A stretch of 64,000 nucleotides of DNA, taken from positions 1 to 64,000 of the forward strand of contig CALXOO010000006.1 of NCBI GenBank assembly GCA_944390045.1. The letters run 5' to 3'. The position numbers were made by a program, and so were the translations under genes. Below, one piece after another: positions 37,313 through 45,354 of the stretch. The DNA comes from an uncultured Spirochaetales bacterium (lineage in GTDB: Bacteria; Spirochaetota; Spirochaetia; Sphaerochaetales; Sphaerochaetaceae). The notes beneath the pieces were generated by a model. It was not told where the DNA came from, made no database searches, and was given only the letters and a program-made list of their open reading frames with translations. Numbering within the stretch: the stretch's first letter is position 1; each line of letters starts with the position of its first letter.

Positions 37313-37967
37313 AGATGCTCTGCAATTTAACAGAGTTGTAAATCTTTATCTTGCCATGACTTGCCTTGAGAATATCCTCGTGCTCGAACTGAGCAAGTAT
37401 ATTTGACACAAGACTTCTTGCAACAGACGTTTCTCTGCTTATTGTCTCCTGCGTCACATTAATCACGCTGTCAGGACAATTAACCGACAAATCGTACAAA
37501 TAAGACGCAACAAGCTGTCTCGGGCTTGAGAATGCCTTCTGCTGCAGGATGAAGAGTATGTCTGAGAAGCGGTCCATGAAGTTTCGTCTCAGATAAAGTG
37601 TCATGTCAGGATACTTGCTGCACAGCTGTGAGTACAGCGTGGCAGGAACCTTGAGAATCTCACTCTCGCTGTCGCTGACAAGCGTGATTTTCTGCGACAT
37701 CCCGAAAAGGTGCGGACTGGAGGCAAGCGTGCAGATGTCTCCCTGGTTCAGATAATACAGCAGAAGGCTGGAACGGCCCTGGACAAGCAGGCTCTTGACC
37801 CGGCCGGAGAGGAGTATGAGAAGGTTTTCACAGGGATCAGAGGGAACAAGTACAACCTCATTGCGGCTGAAGTGCTGCGTATAACTAAAGTAGGCCAGAG
37901 AATCCTGGTCAGAAGCATCAAGCTCCGGAAAGAACGGAAGATTCTCCTGCAGAATGTCCTTCATCAT
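37311..37967 (-). CDS. Crp/Fnr-family transcription regulator, first of a divergent pair
   Basis: 218 residues with an N-terminal cyclic-nucleotide-type beta roll (about 1-115), a dimer helix (MDRFSDILFILQQKAFSSPRQ region) and a winged helix (VTQETISRETSVARSLVSNILAQFEHEDIL). It lacks the four-cysteine cluster pattern of Fnr, and the cAMP-binding Arg/Ser motif is not evident, so the signal is unknown. It precedes tusA-yedE-trxB on the same strand and likely controls them. Its ATG lies 25 bases from the divergent regulator. Confidence 0.9.
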   Translation of the reverse strand: MMKDILQENLPFFPELDASDQDSLAYFSYTQHFSRNEVVLVPSDPCENLLILLSGRVKSLLVQGRSSLLLYYLNQGDICTLASSPHLFGMSQKITLVSDSESEILKVPATLYSQLCSKYPDMTLYLRRNFMDRFSDILFILQQKAFSSPRQLVASYLYDLSVNCPDSVINVTQETISRETSVARSLVSNILAQFEHEDILKASHGKIKIYNSVKLQSI

Positions 37968-37986
37968 ATTATTATGATATTATATT
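37963..37986. promoter_or_regulatory. Overlapping divergent promoters and palindrome between two Crp/Fnr genes
   Basis: ATCATA TTAT TATGAT (37963-37978) is a perfect 16-base palindrome covering the first gene's start codon. A plus-strand TATATT (37981-37986) lies six bases before the second gene's ATG. A minus-strand TATAAT (37984-37979) lies 11 bases before the first gene's ATG. The -10 boxes overlap, so only one polymerase can occupy the site at a time. Confidence 0.55.
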
Positions 37987-37992
37987 GCCATC

Positions 37993-38655
37993 ATGATTTC
38001 CACAGATGACTTCTCCCTAATGTGTCAGGCTCTTCCTTTTCTGAATTTCATCCCGGCCGGTGAGAAGGCCAGAGTGCGTTCCCGCTCAAGGATTGTCGAC
38101 CTGAGAGAAGGGGAAGCGGTCAGGGACAGAAAGGGAGGAATTGACTCGGTCTTTGTCGTGAAGTCCGGTGCAGTCAGGGTCTACACACAATCTGCGGCAT
38201 CTGAGGAACAGCTTCTGCTTTACTATGTTCCACCTGGAGCACCCTGCATCATGGCTGCGACACGGCTGTGTCTGTCATCCTCTCTGGATTACTGTATCCA
38301 CGCAGTTGCCAGAACCCGGATTCTCGCACTTGACGAGAAGACGATCATGGATTATGAGAAAAAGTATCCAAAGATGCGGGTTGAGATCGACAACATGCTG
38401 GCAAGCCGGTTGTCATCGCTTTTCAGCAATCTTTCTTCAATTGTCACAGATGATCTCAGAACAAGGGTCTGGGATTACCTGAATTATCTTTCAGACTGCT
38501 TCGGAACAACAGAGATCACCGTGACACACAAGGCAATCAGCCAGGATCTCAACTGCAGGCGTGAGGTCGTGACAAGAATTCTTTCGGCTCTGGCTGATGA
38601 CGGACTGGTGAGCGTTTCCCGCGGAAAGATCAGAATCATGGAAAAAGCCCCCTGA
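37993..38655 (+). CDS. Crp/Fnr-family transcription regulator, second of a divergent pair
   Basis: 220 residues. The beta roll (about 20-120) contains the cysteine segment VPPGAPCIMAATRLCLSSS, at the place where some Crp/Fnr proteins near sulfur-trafficking genes carry a similar Cys-containing motif. The DNA-binding wing is ITVTHKAISQDLNCRREVVTRILSALADDGLV. No Shine-Dalgarno sequence precedes the ATG, and the -10 box ends six bases before it. A redox- or persulfide-sensing role is conjecture from cysteines and context. Confidence 0.9.
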   Translation: MISTDDFSLMCQALPFLNFIPAGEKARVRSRSRIVDLREGEAVRDRKGGIDSVFVVKSGAVRVYTQSAASEEQLLLYYVPPGAPCIMAATRLCLSSSLDYCIHAVARTRILALDEKTIMDYEKKYPKMRVEIDNMLASRLSSLFSNLSSIVTDDLRTRVWDYLNYLSDCFGTTEITVTHKAISQDLNCRREVVTRILSALADDGLVSVSRGKIRIMEKAP

Positions 38656-38659
38656 GGTC

Positions 38660-39130
38660 ATGAAAAACCACACCAGAAAAAATTAGATATAATGTATATT
38701 CTGTCAACTAGACTATCTTAGAGTCTCTAAAATGGCCAAGTTTGCAAGGATCTGGGAAAGGAGTAGAAAAACCCTGTTGCACCCTTGCTAAAGCCTCTGA
38801 TGGCCGTTTTTCAGCATGATAAGTTTTATTTACTGATAATGTAAAATCTTCATAACATTCGAAAAGACAGGTTTTATATTACAATTGCTATATTACTTTA
38901 CATAAATAAAATAATATTTTACGTCATGTTTTATTTACTAAAAATGTCAAGTAATATTATTTTATATTTATAAAACATTACAACTATATTTAATAATATA
39001 TACTTATAGTTGTATGTTTATTTTGTATTACATTTTATGTAATGTTTTATTAATAATACTTTCTATATCAAGTAATAATAACATTGTTAGTTCAGTTTTA
39101 TTGACATAATATTTTAGGGCCTAGTTAAAA
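38660..39130. repeat. AT-rich intergenic island with internal repeats
   Basis: About 470 bases without a gene; 38815-39115 is far more AT-rich than the rest of the window. GTTTTATTTACT occurs at 38824-38835 and 38929-38940. TACAACTATA (38980-38989) is an inverted repeat of TATAGTTGTA (39006-39015). ATTACAT TTT ATGTAAT (39028-39044) is a palindrome, and GTAATGTTTTAT at 39040-39051 inverts ATAAAACATTAC at 38971-38982. No transposase or terminal repeats were found. Its role is unknown. Confidence 0.7.
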
Positions 39131-39134
39131 GCAG

Positions 39135-39187
39135 AAAAAAGGGATTCGCCTGCCCTACTGGCACTTGGCCATCGGTCAGGCGAGTCC
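39135..39187 (-). terminator. Terminator of the phn-type operon
   Basis: On the minus strand GGACTCGCCTG (39187-39177) pairs with CAGGCGAATCC (39152-39142, one G-U pair), and the stem is followed by CTTTTTTCTG. It lies 25 bases after the last gene of the operon. Confidence 0.85.
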
Positions 39188-39212
39188 GCAGTATCTGGAT
39201 GGAACTGTAAAT

Positions 39213-40694
39213 TCAGACGACAGTGAAATCGGTCCTTTCAGGAACAGCCACGGGACTTGAGCCTGCAATGACATCAATCAGAACATCCTGGATTTCTCTG
39301 TCATAACTCTCCATAACAGGAAGTCTGCCGTACACCTCATATCCACCGGTTCCAGAGGCACGGTAAGAGTTGAGAACGATTGTCAGCCTGGTATCAGATT
39401 CCCACAGGAGATCGGTTCCATGGAACATGAGCCGTGTGACACGGCTGCCTGCCGGTTTTGAAAGGTCAAAGGTGTACGACACGCCTCTGTAGAAATCACA
39501 GTTGTAGCGCTCATCCTTACCGGGTGAGAATGAAGCGGATTCGACGACAGTTCCGTCAATTCTGTCACAGAAGGCCGCACTGCGCTCCATTGCTGATTTC
39601 AGCTGTGAGCCGCTGATCTCGAGCTTGACCAGTGTGTTGGAGAACGGGTAGGCGCTGAGGATGTCGAGCATGGATACGTCTCCCTCAAGAGAGACCGGGT
39701 TGTTGACCAGTGCTGTGGCGCTTACATCAGCCCCGCTGAGGCCAAGCTGGATATCATTGATGAAGTCAGCAAGAGCTGATCCTCCTGTAAAGCTGCTGAT
39801 ACGGCCATGATCATCAAGACAGCCATCAATCTTTCCAATTATTCTTTCAAGATATGATTGTGCGGCAGTCTTTGAAGAGTCAGCGAGGCAAAGCGCCCTC
39901 ATGGCAGGCGAGACTTCCGTGGCCAGAGACGCAGGCAGAATTTCCGCATGTGCCGCCCTGCCCTTCTCCAGCACGATATGTGCATAGTGCTCACCCCGGC
40001 TTCCTGCCTGGAGGACAAGACTTTTTCCTGTCATCTGCGGTCTGATTATCCGATGCTGATGAGCTGTGAGAAGCACGTCAAAACCGAGCTGTGCGATTTC
40101 ATCAGCCGCATTCTCTGTCAGATGCCCGCTGTTCACTGGTCCGAATCCTCCGTGATAGACACATATGCGGAAGTCTGCATTCACACTGAGGGATGCCTCA
40201 TATTCACGTCTGAGAGCATCCAGCGCCTGTGAGACCTCAAGACCGTCCAGTCTGTCCCTGTCCCAGACATTGACATAGTCAGTGACGACCCCTGTGATGA
40301 AGACCCTGAGTCCGTCACGCTCGATCACGACATGCTGCTCAGGCCTGATCAGCCCTCTTGTGTCTGTCAGGTTTGCGCACACGAAGTGACCGTGCAGATG
40401 TTTTCTGATCTCAAGCAGACCGGCATAGCCGAAATCAAAATCGTGGTTTCCAGGCACAAAGACATCCAGACCGGCTGTGTTGAAAGCCTTGTAGATCAGC
40501 CTGTCCTCAATTCCCTCACTGCTCTCATAGCGCAGAAGCGGAGAACCCTGCAGTATGTCACCCCCGTCGATCACAATGGACCCAGGTGTAAAGGCAGAGG
40601 CTGCCAACAAATATCCCATGGCTTTCGGGGCCTTGCTGACATAGTCAGTCGGATAGACGTAAGAATGGGTGTCGCTGGTGTAGTAGATATCCAA
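39213..40694 (-). CDS. Cytoplasmic metallophosphatase / 5'-nucleotidase family protein
   Basis: The UshA-type two-metal motifs are all present: DTHSY near residue 9, IDGGDILQGSPLLR near residue 41, PGNHDFDFG near residue 81 and a TAHQHRI segment near residue 210. The C-terminal substrate-binding domain follows. There is no signal peptide, unlike periplasmic UshA, so it acts inside the cell. The start is TTG at 40694 with GGGGAGAG upstream. Its place as last gene of a phosphonate-type importer operon suggests it dephosphorylates or de-esterifies the imported compound. Confidence 0.85.
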   Translation of the reverse strand: MDIYYTSDTHSYVYPTDYVSKAPKAMGYLLAASAFTPGSIVIDGGDILQGSPLLRYESSEGIEDRLIYKAFNTAGLDVFVPGNHDFDFGYAGLLEIRKHLHGHFVCANLTDTRGLIRPEQHVVIERDGLRVFITGVVTDYVNVWDRDRLDGLEVSQALDALRREYEASLSVNADFRICVYHGGFGPVNSGHLTENAADEIAQLGFDVLLTAHQHRIIRPQMTGKSLVLQAGSRGEHYAHIVLEKGRAAHAEILPASLATEVSPAMRALCLADSSKTAAQSYLERIIGKIDGCLDDHGRISSFTGGSALADFINDIQLGLSGADVSATALVNNPVSLEGDVSMLDILSAYPFSNTLVKLEISGSQLKSAMERSAAFCDRIDGTVVESASFSPGKDERYNCDFYRGVSYTFDLSKPAGSRVTRLMFHGTDLLWESDTRLTIVLNSYRASGTGGYEVYGRLPVMESYDREIQDVLIDVIAGSSPVAVPERTDFTVV

Positions 40695-40695
40695 G

Positions 40696-41511
40696 CTACT
40701 CTCCCCTCATGAGCCTGTTTCTCAGCCTGGAGGAGAACCACTCCACGATGAGGACCAGAATGATAAGTCCCAGAAGAATCGCACCGACATCGTTCCAGCG
40801 GTAGCTGTTCATCGCAAACATCAGAGGAGCACCGATACCACCGGCACCGACCAGACCGAGCACGCTTGCGTCCCTGAGATTCATATCAAAGCGGTAGATA
40901 AGAGTCGAAGAGAACGAAGGCATCAGCTGCGGAAGTATTCCGTATCTGATCTTGTCAAATGTGTTGCATCCTGCAGCGTCAAGGGATTCCAGAATTCCTC
41001 TGTCCAGTTCTTCAATTGACTCTATGAACATCTTTGACAGCATTCCGATGGAACAGCATGACATTGTAAGAAGTCCGGCGAAAGCTCCCGGGCCAGTGAC
41101 CATGATGAACATAAGTCCATACACAAACGGTGGTATTGTCCTTATGGCCATGACACAGAGTCTGACAAGGTATGAAACAGGACGCGGGACGATGTTCTTT
41201 GCGCCGAGGAATGAGAAAGGCACAGAAAGCACAGCTCCCACCAGTGTTCCGAGAAAGGCAATCGCTATTGTCTCGAAAAGCAGATATGGTACACCGTTAG
41301 TTCCCAGGTTGAAGAGGAGAGACGGTGTCGGATGCAGAATGCCTGAGATGATACCCCTTGCAACGGCAAGGCCGGATCCTCCCGTGGAGTTCGACTGCAC
41401 CGCACTGCTGGACCAGGCCAGAAGCGCCAGACAGGCCAGCAGGGCTGCAAGCTGCCCCACCCAGGTCCTCGGAGCTTTCTCAAGTGTGCTGACATAGTTT
41501 TTCTCGCTCAT
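40696..41511 (-). CDS. phnE: PhnE-type ABC transporter permease, second copy
   Basis: Inner-membrane permease of 271 residues with about six helices. The cytoplasmic EAA-type loop reads ESLDAAGCNTFDKIRYGILPQLMPSF, followed by the PhnE hallmark DASVLGLVGAGGIG. GGGGAG precedes the ATG. It follows the other permease by 12 bases and ends one base before the phosphatase start codon, so all are translated together. Confidence 0.9.
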   Translation of the reverse strand: MSEKNYVSTLEKAPRTWVGQLAALLACLALLAWSSSAVQSNSTGGSGLAVARGIISGILHPTPSLLFNLGTNGVPYLLFETIAIAFLGTLVGAVLSVPFSFLGAKNIVPRPVSYLVRLCVMAIRTIPPFVYGLMFIMVTGPGAFAGLLTMSCCSIGMLSKMFIESIEELDRGILESLDAAGCNTFDKIRYGILPQLMPSFSSTLIYRFDMNLRDASVLGLVGAGGIGAPLMFAMNSYRWNDVGAILLGLIILVLIVEWFSSRLRNRLMRGE

Positions 41512-41523
41512 TTCACACTCCCC

Positions 41524-42345
41524 TTATACCAGCTTGGACCTGAGATAGGAACTTATGTACTCAATGATCACTACTGTCACGAACAGTGAGAGCAGAATCA
41601 TTCCTACACGGGCGTATTCCATCCAGCCGATGCGCTCATTCAGGATGATTCCCAGTCCGCCGGCACCGACATATCCCAGAATAGACGCATATCTCACGTT
41701 TCCTTCAAAGCAGAAGAGCACTGTCGAGATGAAACCGGGAAGCACCTGAGGCCAGACCGAATACCTGATTGCAGAGATCCTGGCCATGCCCAGTGCCTCG
41801 AGCGCCTCATAGCTGCCCATGTCGACAGTCTCGATCTGCTCATAGAGGATCTTGCCGCAGTATGCAAAGGTGAAGACTGCGATTGCGACAGTTCCTGCAA
41901 AGGTTCCAAGTCCGAAGATGTAGGTCGCAATCAGCGCAATCACCAGAGTCGGCAGTGTTCTGACGACAGAATAGAACAGTTTGAAAAAACCTGTCACAAG
42001 CCTGTTCGAGATGAGGTTTGATGAGCAGAGCACGGAGAAAGGGATGCAGAGGACAGCTCCGATAAATGAACCAAGCAGGCTCATCTTGATCGTGTCCATC
42101 AGCGGTCCCCAGATGCGCGGCATATAGCTCCAGTCAGGAGGAATCATGTCGCCGAGGATCACAAAGAAATAGCTGATCCTGTTTATCAGGGTCCTGAGGC
42201 TGAAACCTGTCACCTCACCGGCGATTATGGTTGAGACAAGCAGGACAATGAGAATCAGCGGGAGCCTGGAACGTTTCTGGCTGACTGTCTTTCCGTTCTC
42301 CAGTGTGTACTGGACCGGCCTGAATATCCGGTCGTAAATGTTCAT
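41524..42345 (-). CDS. phnE: PhnE-type ABC transporter permease, first copy
   Basis: 273-residue permease with the EAA loop YEALEALGMARISAIRYSVWPQVLPGF and the family motif YASILGYVGAGGLG. About six membrane segments are visible. The ATG at 42345 (MNIYDRIFRP) is preferred, four bases after the phnC stop; an ATG at 42363 overlapping phnC is also possible. Two permeases in one phosphonate-type system imply a heterodimeric channel. Confidence 0.9.
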   Translation of the reverse strand: MNIYDRIFRPVQYTLENGKTVSQKRSRLPLILIVLLVSTIIAGEVTGFSLRTLINRISYFFVILGDMIPPDWSYMPRIWGPLMDTIKMSLLGSFIGAVLCIPFSVLCSSNLISNRLVTGFFKLFYSVVRTLPTLVIALIATYIFGLGTFAGTVAIAVFTFAYCGKILYEQIETVDMGSYEALEALGMARISAIRYSVWPQVLPGFISTVLFCFEGNVRYASILGYVGAGGLGIILNERIGWMEYARVGMILLSLFVTVVIIEYISSYLRSKLV

Positions 42346-42349
42346 CTTT

Positions 42350-43099
42350 TCAGTCTTTCTCATCCTGTGCCCCGTAGATGCTGTCCAGTACAGCCTGGTC
42401 CACCTCACCTGAGGGACCGTCAAAGACGATCTGGCCTTCCCTGATGCCAATGACGCGGTCGCAGTACTCAAGCGCGAGCTCGACATGGTGTATGTTTATG
42501 AGCACTGTGATTCCCATTTCGCGGTTGATCTTCCTGAAGTCATCCATCACGACACGTGCAGTGACCGGGTCAAGTGCGGCCACAGGCTCATCAGCAAGTA
42601 TAACAGAAGGGTTCTGTGCCAGTGTCCTTGCCAGTGCGACGCGCTGCTGCTGTCCTCCGGAAAGCTGGTCGACTCTTGTGAAGGCCTTCTCCAGGATGCC
42701 GACCTTGTCGAGGCACTCGAGCGCCTTGAGCTTGTCTTCCCTTTTGAAGACGCCAAAGATCCTGCGCATAAGCGGCTCATCCGGGACGAATGCCGTGAGC
42801 ACATTGCGGATCACTGTCGTCCTCGTGACAAGATTGAAAGACTGGAAGATCATTCCGATGCGGCGGCGAAGGGCCCTGAGCTCGCGGCTGCTGAGCCGTT
42901 CGACATCGACAGAATCGACATTCAGGTTTCCCCCGGTGATTGGATGCATGCGGTTGATTGCCCTGATCAGTGTCGACTTGCCGGCTCCCGAGCGGCCGAT
43001 GATTGCAACGAACTCACCGTCCTTGATGGTCAGGTTCACATCCCTGAGCCCGACAGTTCCGTTTGGATACACCTTCTGTACATTTGTGAACTGGATCAT
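42350..43099 (-). CDS. phnC: PhnC-type ABC transporter ATPase
   Basis: Energises uptake. Walker A GRSGAGKST, signature LSGGQQQRVALARTLAQNP, Walker B VILADEPVAALDP and the switch His in INIHHVELALEYCDRVIG are intact over 249 residues. The ATG at 43099 (MIQFTNVQKVYPNG) has GGAG eight bases upstream; a TTG at 43111 is less likely. It closely follows phnD in the operon. Confidence 0.95.
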   Translation of the reverse strand: MIQFTNVQKVYPNGTVGLRDVNLTIKDGEFVAIIGRSGAGKSTLIRAINRMHPITGGNLNVDSVDVERLSSRELRALRRRIGMIFQSFNLVTRTTVIRNVLTAFVPDEPLMRRIFGVFKREDKLKALECLDKVGILEKAFTRVDQLSGGQQQRVALARTLAQNPSVILADEPVAALDPVTARVVMDDFRKINREMGITVLINIHHVELALEYCDRVIGIREGQIVFDGPSGEVDQAVLDSIYGAQDEKD

Positions 43100-43167
43100 T
43101 GATTTCTCCAAAAGGGACAGGGTCCCGATGTACCCTGCCCCTGTGTTTTCAGTTTGCGCTTAAGTGA

Positions 43168-44214
43168 CTAGTTGTTCAGGGACCTCATGATCTCCTGGGC
43201 GACACGCTCGTTGTCATAGTCAGCGCTGGTTGCCGGCATATATCCGGTGTGGCTGTAGATCGCGATAACATCGCGTCCTTCCTGAGTCTTGTTGAGATTC
43301 ATGAAGGCCTGCTGGAGAGCAGAGACGAAGTCCTCTGTCATGACGGGGCTGGACTTTGAAACGCACACAGTATCATTGTAGATCATGGGTGTGACGCCGA
43401 TGACATCTGTCTCCTCCCAGACGGAGGCAGTGCGTCCGAATGTGGATGTCCAGTCATCTTCATAATCCCTTCTGGCATCAGCAAAGGTGCAAAGGATGTC
43501 GACCTGGCCGGATGCGAGGCGTGCGAAGGCTGAAGGATAGGAATCAACCTGGACAGTGTGCTCAAGATCGGCGATTGTCTTTCCGTCGTAGTTGTTCATC
43601 AGCCACATTGTCGGATAGACATAGCCTGCGCTGCTTGTGGATCCCATGACGGCCCAGTTGGCACTGTTCAGGTCATCCCAGGTGAGAGCCTGTCCTGCGT
43701 TGACCTTGTCCCTGAGCTCCTGACCTTTGGCAGAAGGTCCTGCGATCATCAGAGCCCTGTATCCGACAGCCTGCTCAGTGCTTGCCGTGATGGGCTCATT
43801 GTTGTTCCAGTCCCTCGGGTCGTCGCTGTCAACAGACAGTCCGTCCCTTGTCGCCGTGAGGATGACATCACAGCCCTGATCATAAAGGAGATAGGTGTTG
43901 GCCGGCATGCCTACAGAGACATCGGCACTGCCTGCTGTGAGAGCGACACCGACAGCCTCATAACTGGTTCCAACGGAGATGTCGACATTGTTGACAGTGT
44001 AGCCAAGGCCTGCAAGCTCACTCTTGAGCAGGTCCTTCAGCGGCTCTGTCACGGTCACGATCTCTGCAGGCTCCCTGGAAGGAACATACATGATCCTCAG
44101 TGTGTCGATCACCGTGTTTCCATCGGCACTTGCTGCAGTGCCCTCAGCAGCTCCGTTTGCGAAAAGGCTCACTGCCACAAGGGCCATGAGCAGGACGAAC
44201 AATGCTTTTTTCAT
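43168..44214 (-). CDS. phnD: PhnD-type phosphonate/phosphite substrate-binding protein
   Basis: Periplasmic binding protein of 348 residues. The signal peptide MKKALFVLLMALVAVSLFANG has a likely cut after LFA. The mature protein has the PhnD-family pattern LRIMYVPSREPAEIVTVTEPLKDLLKSEL, GTSYEAVGVALTAGSADVS and SSAGYVYPTMWLM. AGGAGG stands before the ATG at 44214; the longer in-frame start at 44403 runs into lacI. The ligand is not set by sequence alone; relatives bind phosphonates, phosphite or other small anions. Confidence 0.9.
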   Translation of the reverse strand: MKKALFVLLMALVAVSLFANGAAEGTAASADGNTVIDTLRIMYVPSREPAEIVTVTEPLKDLLKSELAGLGYTVNNVDISVGTSYEAVGVALTAGSADVSVGMPANTYLLYDQGCDVILTATRDGLSVDSDDPRDWNNNEPITASTEQAVGYRALMIAGPSAKGQELRDKVNAGQALTWDDLNSANWAVMGSTSSAGYVYPTMWLMNNYDGKTIADLEHTVQVDSYPSAFARLASGQVDILCTFADARRDYEDDWTSTFGRTASVWEETDVIGVTPMIYNDTVCVSKSSPVMTEDFVSALQQAFMNLNKTQEGRDVIAIYSHTGYMPATSADYDNERVAQEIMRSLNN

Positions 44215-44224
44215 TTTTATCCTC

Positions 44225-45154
44225 CTATACCCTGTCAAGGGAATTGGTTTCAACAAGATCCGAGGGAGCGTAGACACAGTAGCTCTGTGTTCTCTCCCCC
44301 TTAATTCTCTCGAGAATGAGTGAGAATGCGGTGCGGAATATTCCGTCAGGGAAGATCCACAGCGCATACTGAGTCCTGACATCCTCCGGAAAGAAGTTTT
44401 CATATGTTACGCCGAGGGGATTGATCCCCCTCTCATCAAAGGCTCTCAGCGCGCCTTTTGCACAGTCAATGTCACTGAAGATCACAGCCTCCGTCTCCGG
44501 ATCGAGCTTCATCGCCGCGCTGTATCCGAATTCCTCATCCATTGTTCCGAGAAAAAAGCGTGAGCTGTCAAACATGGAGTATTTCTCAAGGAGTTTTGAG
44601 AACTGGACTGCCCTGGTCCGTCCTATCTCATGACCGCTGCGCAGGAAGGTTCCACCGATATATGCGGCCCGCCTGAGGCCCCTGTCGCAAAACAGGCGCA
44701 CTACCCTCTCCTCGCTCTCACTGTAGTCCATCATTATGGAATCATGGGAGTAACTTGTTCCGAGATTGTTGATCAGAAGGAGGGCATCGCTCATTGCCTC
44801 AAAGTCCTTTACCTCGTCGCGGCTGAACTCGCCAATGGCTATAAGTCCGTTTGTGTGGCTGCTCCTGTCATATGCCCTTATTGTGATTCCAGCAGGTGCG
44901 ATGGCTGTCAGATGGCTGATAATGCGTTCCTCAAAGCCGGCCCTGTCGAAGGGTGAGAGTGCGATCGCGACGGATATGGCCTTTTCCCTCCTCTTCTGTC
45001 TCGGTGTCATGTATCCGAGTGAGGAGGCCGTGTCGATTATCTTCCTGCGTACGCTGTCAGATACGCTCAGGGACAGATCCTGGTTAAGCACCCTGGATAC
45101 TGTCGCTGGAGAGATTCCGCAGATACTCGCGATTTCCTTTATCGACGATGCCAT
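44225..45154 (-). CDS. LacI-family transcription regulator
   Basis: 309 residues: an N-terminal helix-turn-helix and hinge helix (SSIKEIASICGISPATVSRVLNQDLSLSVSDSVRRKIIDTASSLGY), then a sugar-binding-type periplasmic fold with VIFSDIDCAKGALRAFDERGI. It starts the minus-strand operon and ends 10 bases before phnD, so it probably autoregulates it. LacI proteins usually sense sugars or nucleosides, hinting that the imported compound may contain one. A palindrome lies upstream at 45201. Confidence 0.9.
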   Translation of the reverse strand: MASSIKEIASICGISPATVSRVLNQDLSLSVSDSVRRKIIDTASSLGYMTPRQKRREKAISVAIALSPFDRAGFEERIISHLTAIAPAGITIRAYDRSSHTNGLIAIGEFSRDEVKDFEAMSDALLLINNLGTSYSHDSIMMDYSESEERVVRLFCDRGLRRAAYIGGTFLRSGHEIGRTRAVQFSKLLEKYSMFDSSRFFLGTMDEEFGYSAAMKLDPETEAVIFSDIDCAKGALRAFDERGINPLGVTYENFFPEDVRTQYALWIFPDGIFRTAFSLILERIKGERTQSYCVYAPSDLVETNSLDRV

Positions 45155-45200
45155 GGCCTCATGTAACAATGACAGGTGCCGGCTTGTCAACGTATATAGT

Positions 45201-45217
45201 AAAATTTAGTAAATTTT
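45201..45217. promoter_or_regulatory. Candidate operator for the LacI-type regulator
   Basis: AAAATTTAGTAAATTTT is a perfect 17-base palindrome with a single central base, in the gap between divergent lacI and mazG and 47 bases upstream of lacI. LacI-family operators are palindromes of this size, though they often have a central CG, which is absent here. Confidence 0.4.
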
Positions 45218-45317
45218 TTACCTTGCTTTCACTTTTGCACCTGTCAAGATTATCTCTAAAAAGCAAAAAAAGTTTACGTTATTTATTTCCAACGGATTCC
45301 TCAAAAGTGTCAGCCAA

Positions 45318-45346
45318 TTGTATTCCACCCTTCTTCACGCTATAAT
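45318..45346 (+). promoter_or_regulatory. Promoter of mazG, ending 8 bases before ATG
   Basis: TTGTAT (45318-45323), 17-base spacer, perfect TATAAT (45341-45346), then eight bases to the mazG ATG. No ribosome-binding site follows, so the mRNA is predicted to have only zero to two leader bases. Confidence 0.7.
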
Positions 45347-45354
45347 CACTAATC

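Noticed and set aside
38700-38790. Short open frame (about 19 codons) and small hairpin after the second Crp/Fnr gene
   Set aside because: Too short, with no ribosome site of the right spacing and no recognisable product; the hairpin lacks a convincing T run.
38815-39115. Origin of replication or insertion sequence in the AT-rich island
   Set aside because: No dnaA, DnaA-box cluster, transposase or terminal repeats with target duplication were seen; only the composition and short repeats are supported.
44215-44403. Longer phnD starting at 44403
   Set aside because: It runs into lacI, and the ATG at 44214 has AGGAGG and a clean signal peptide.
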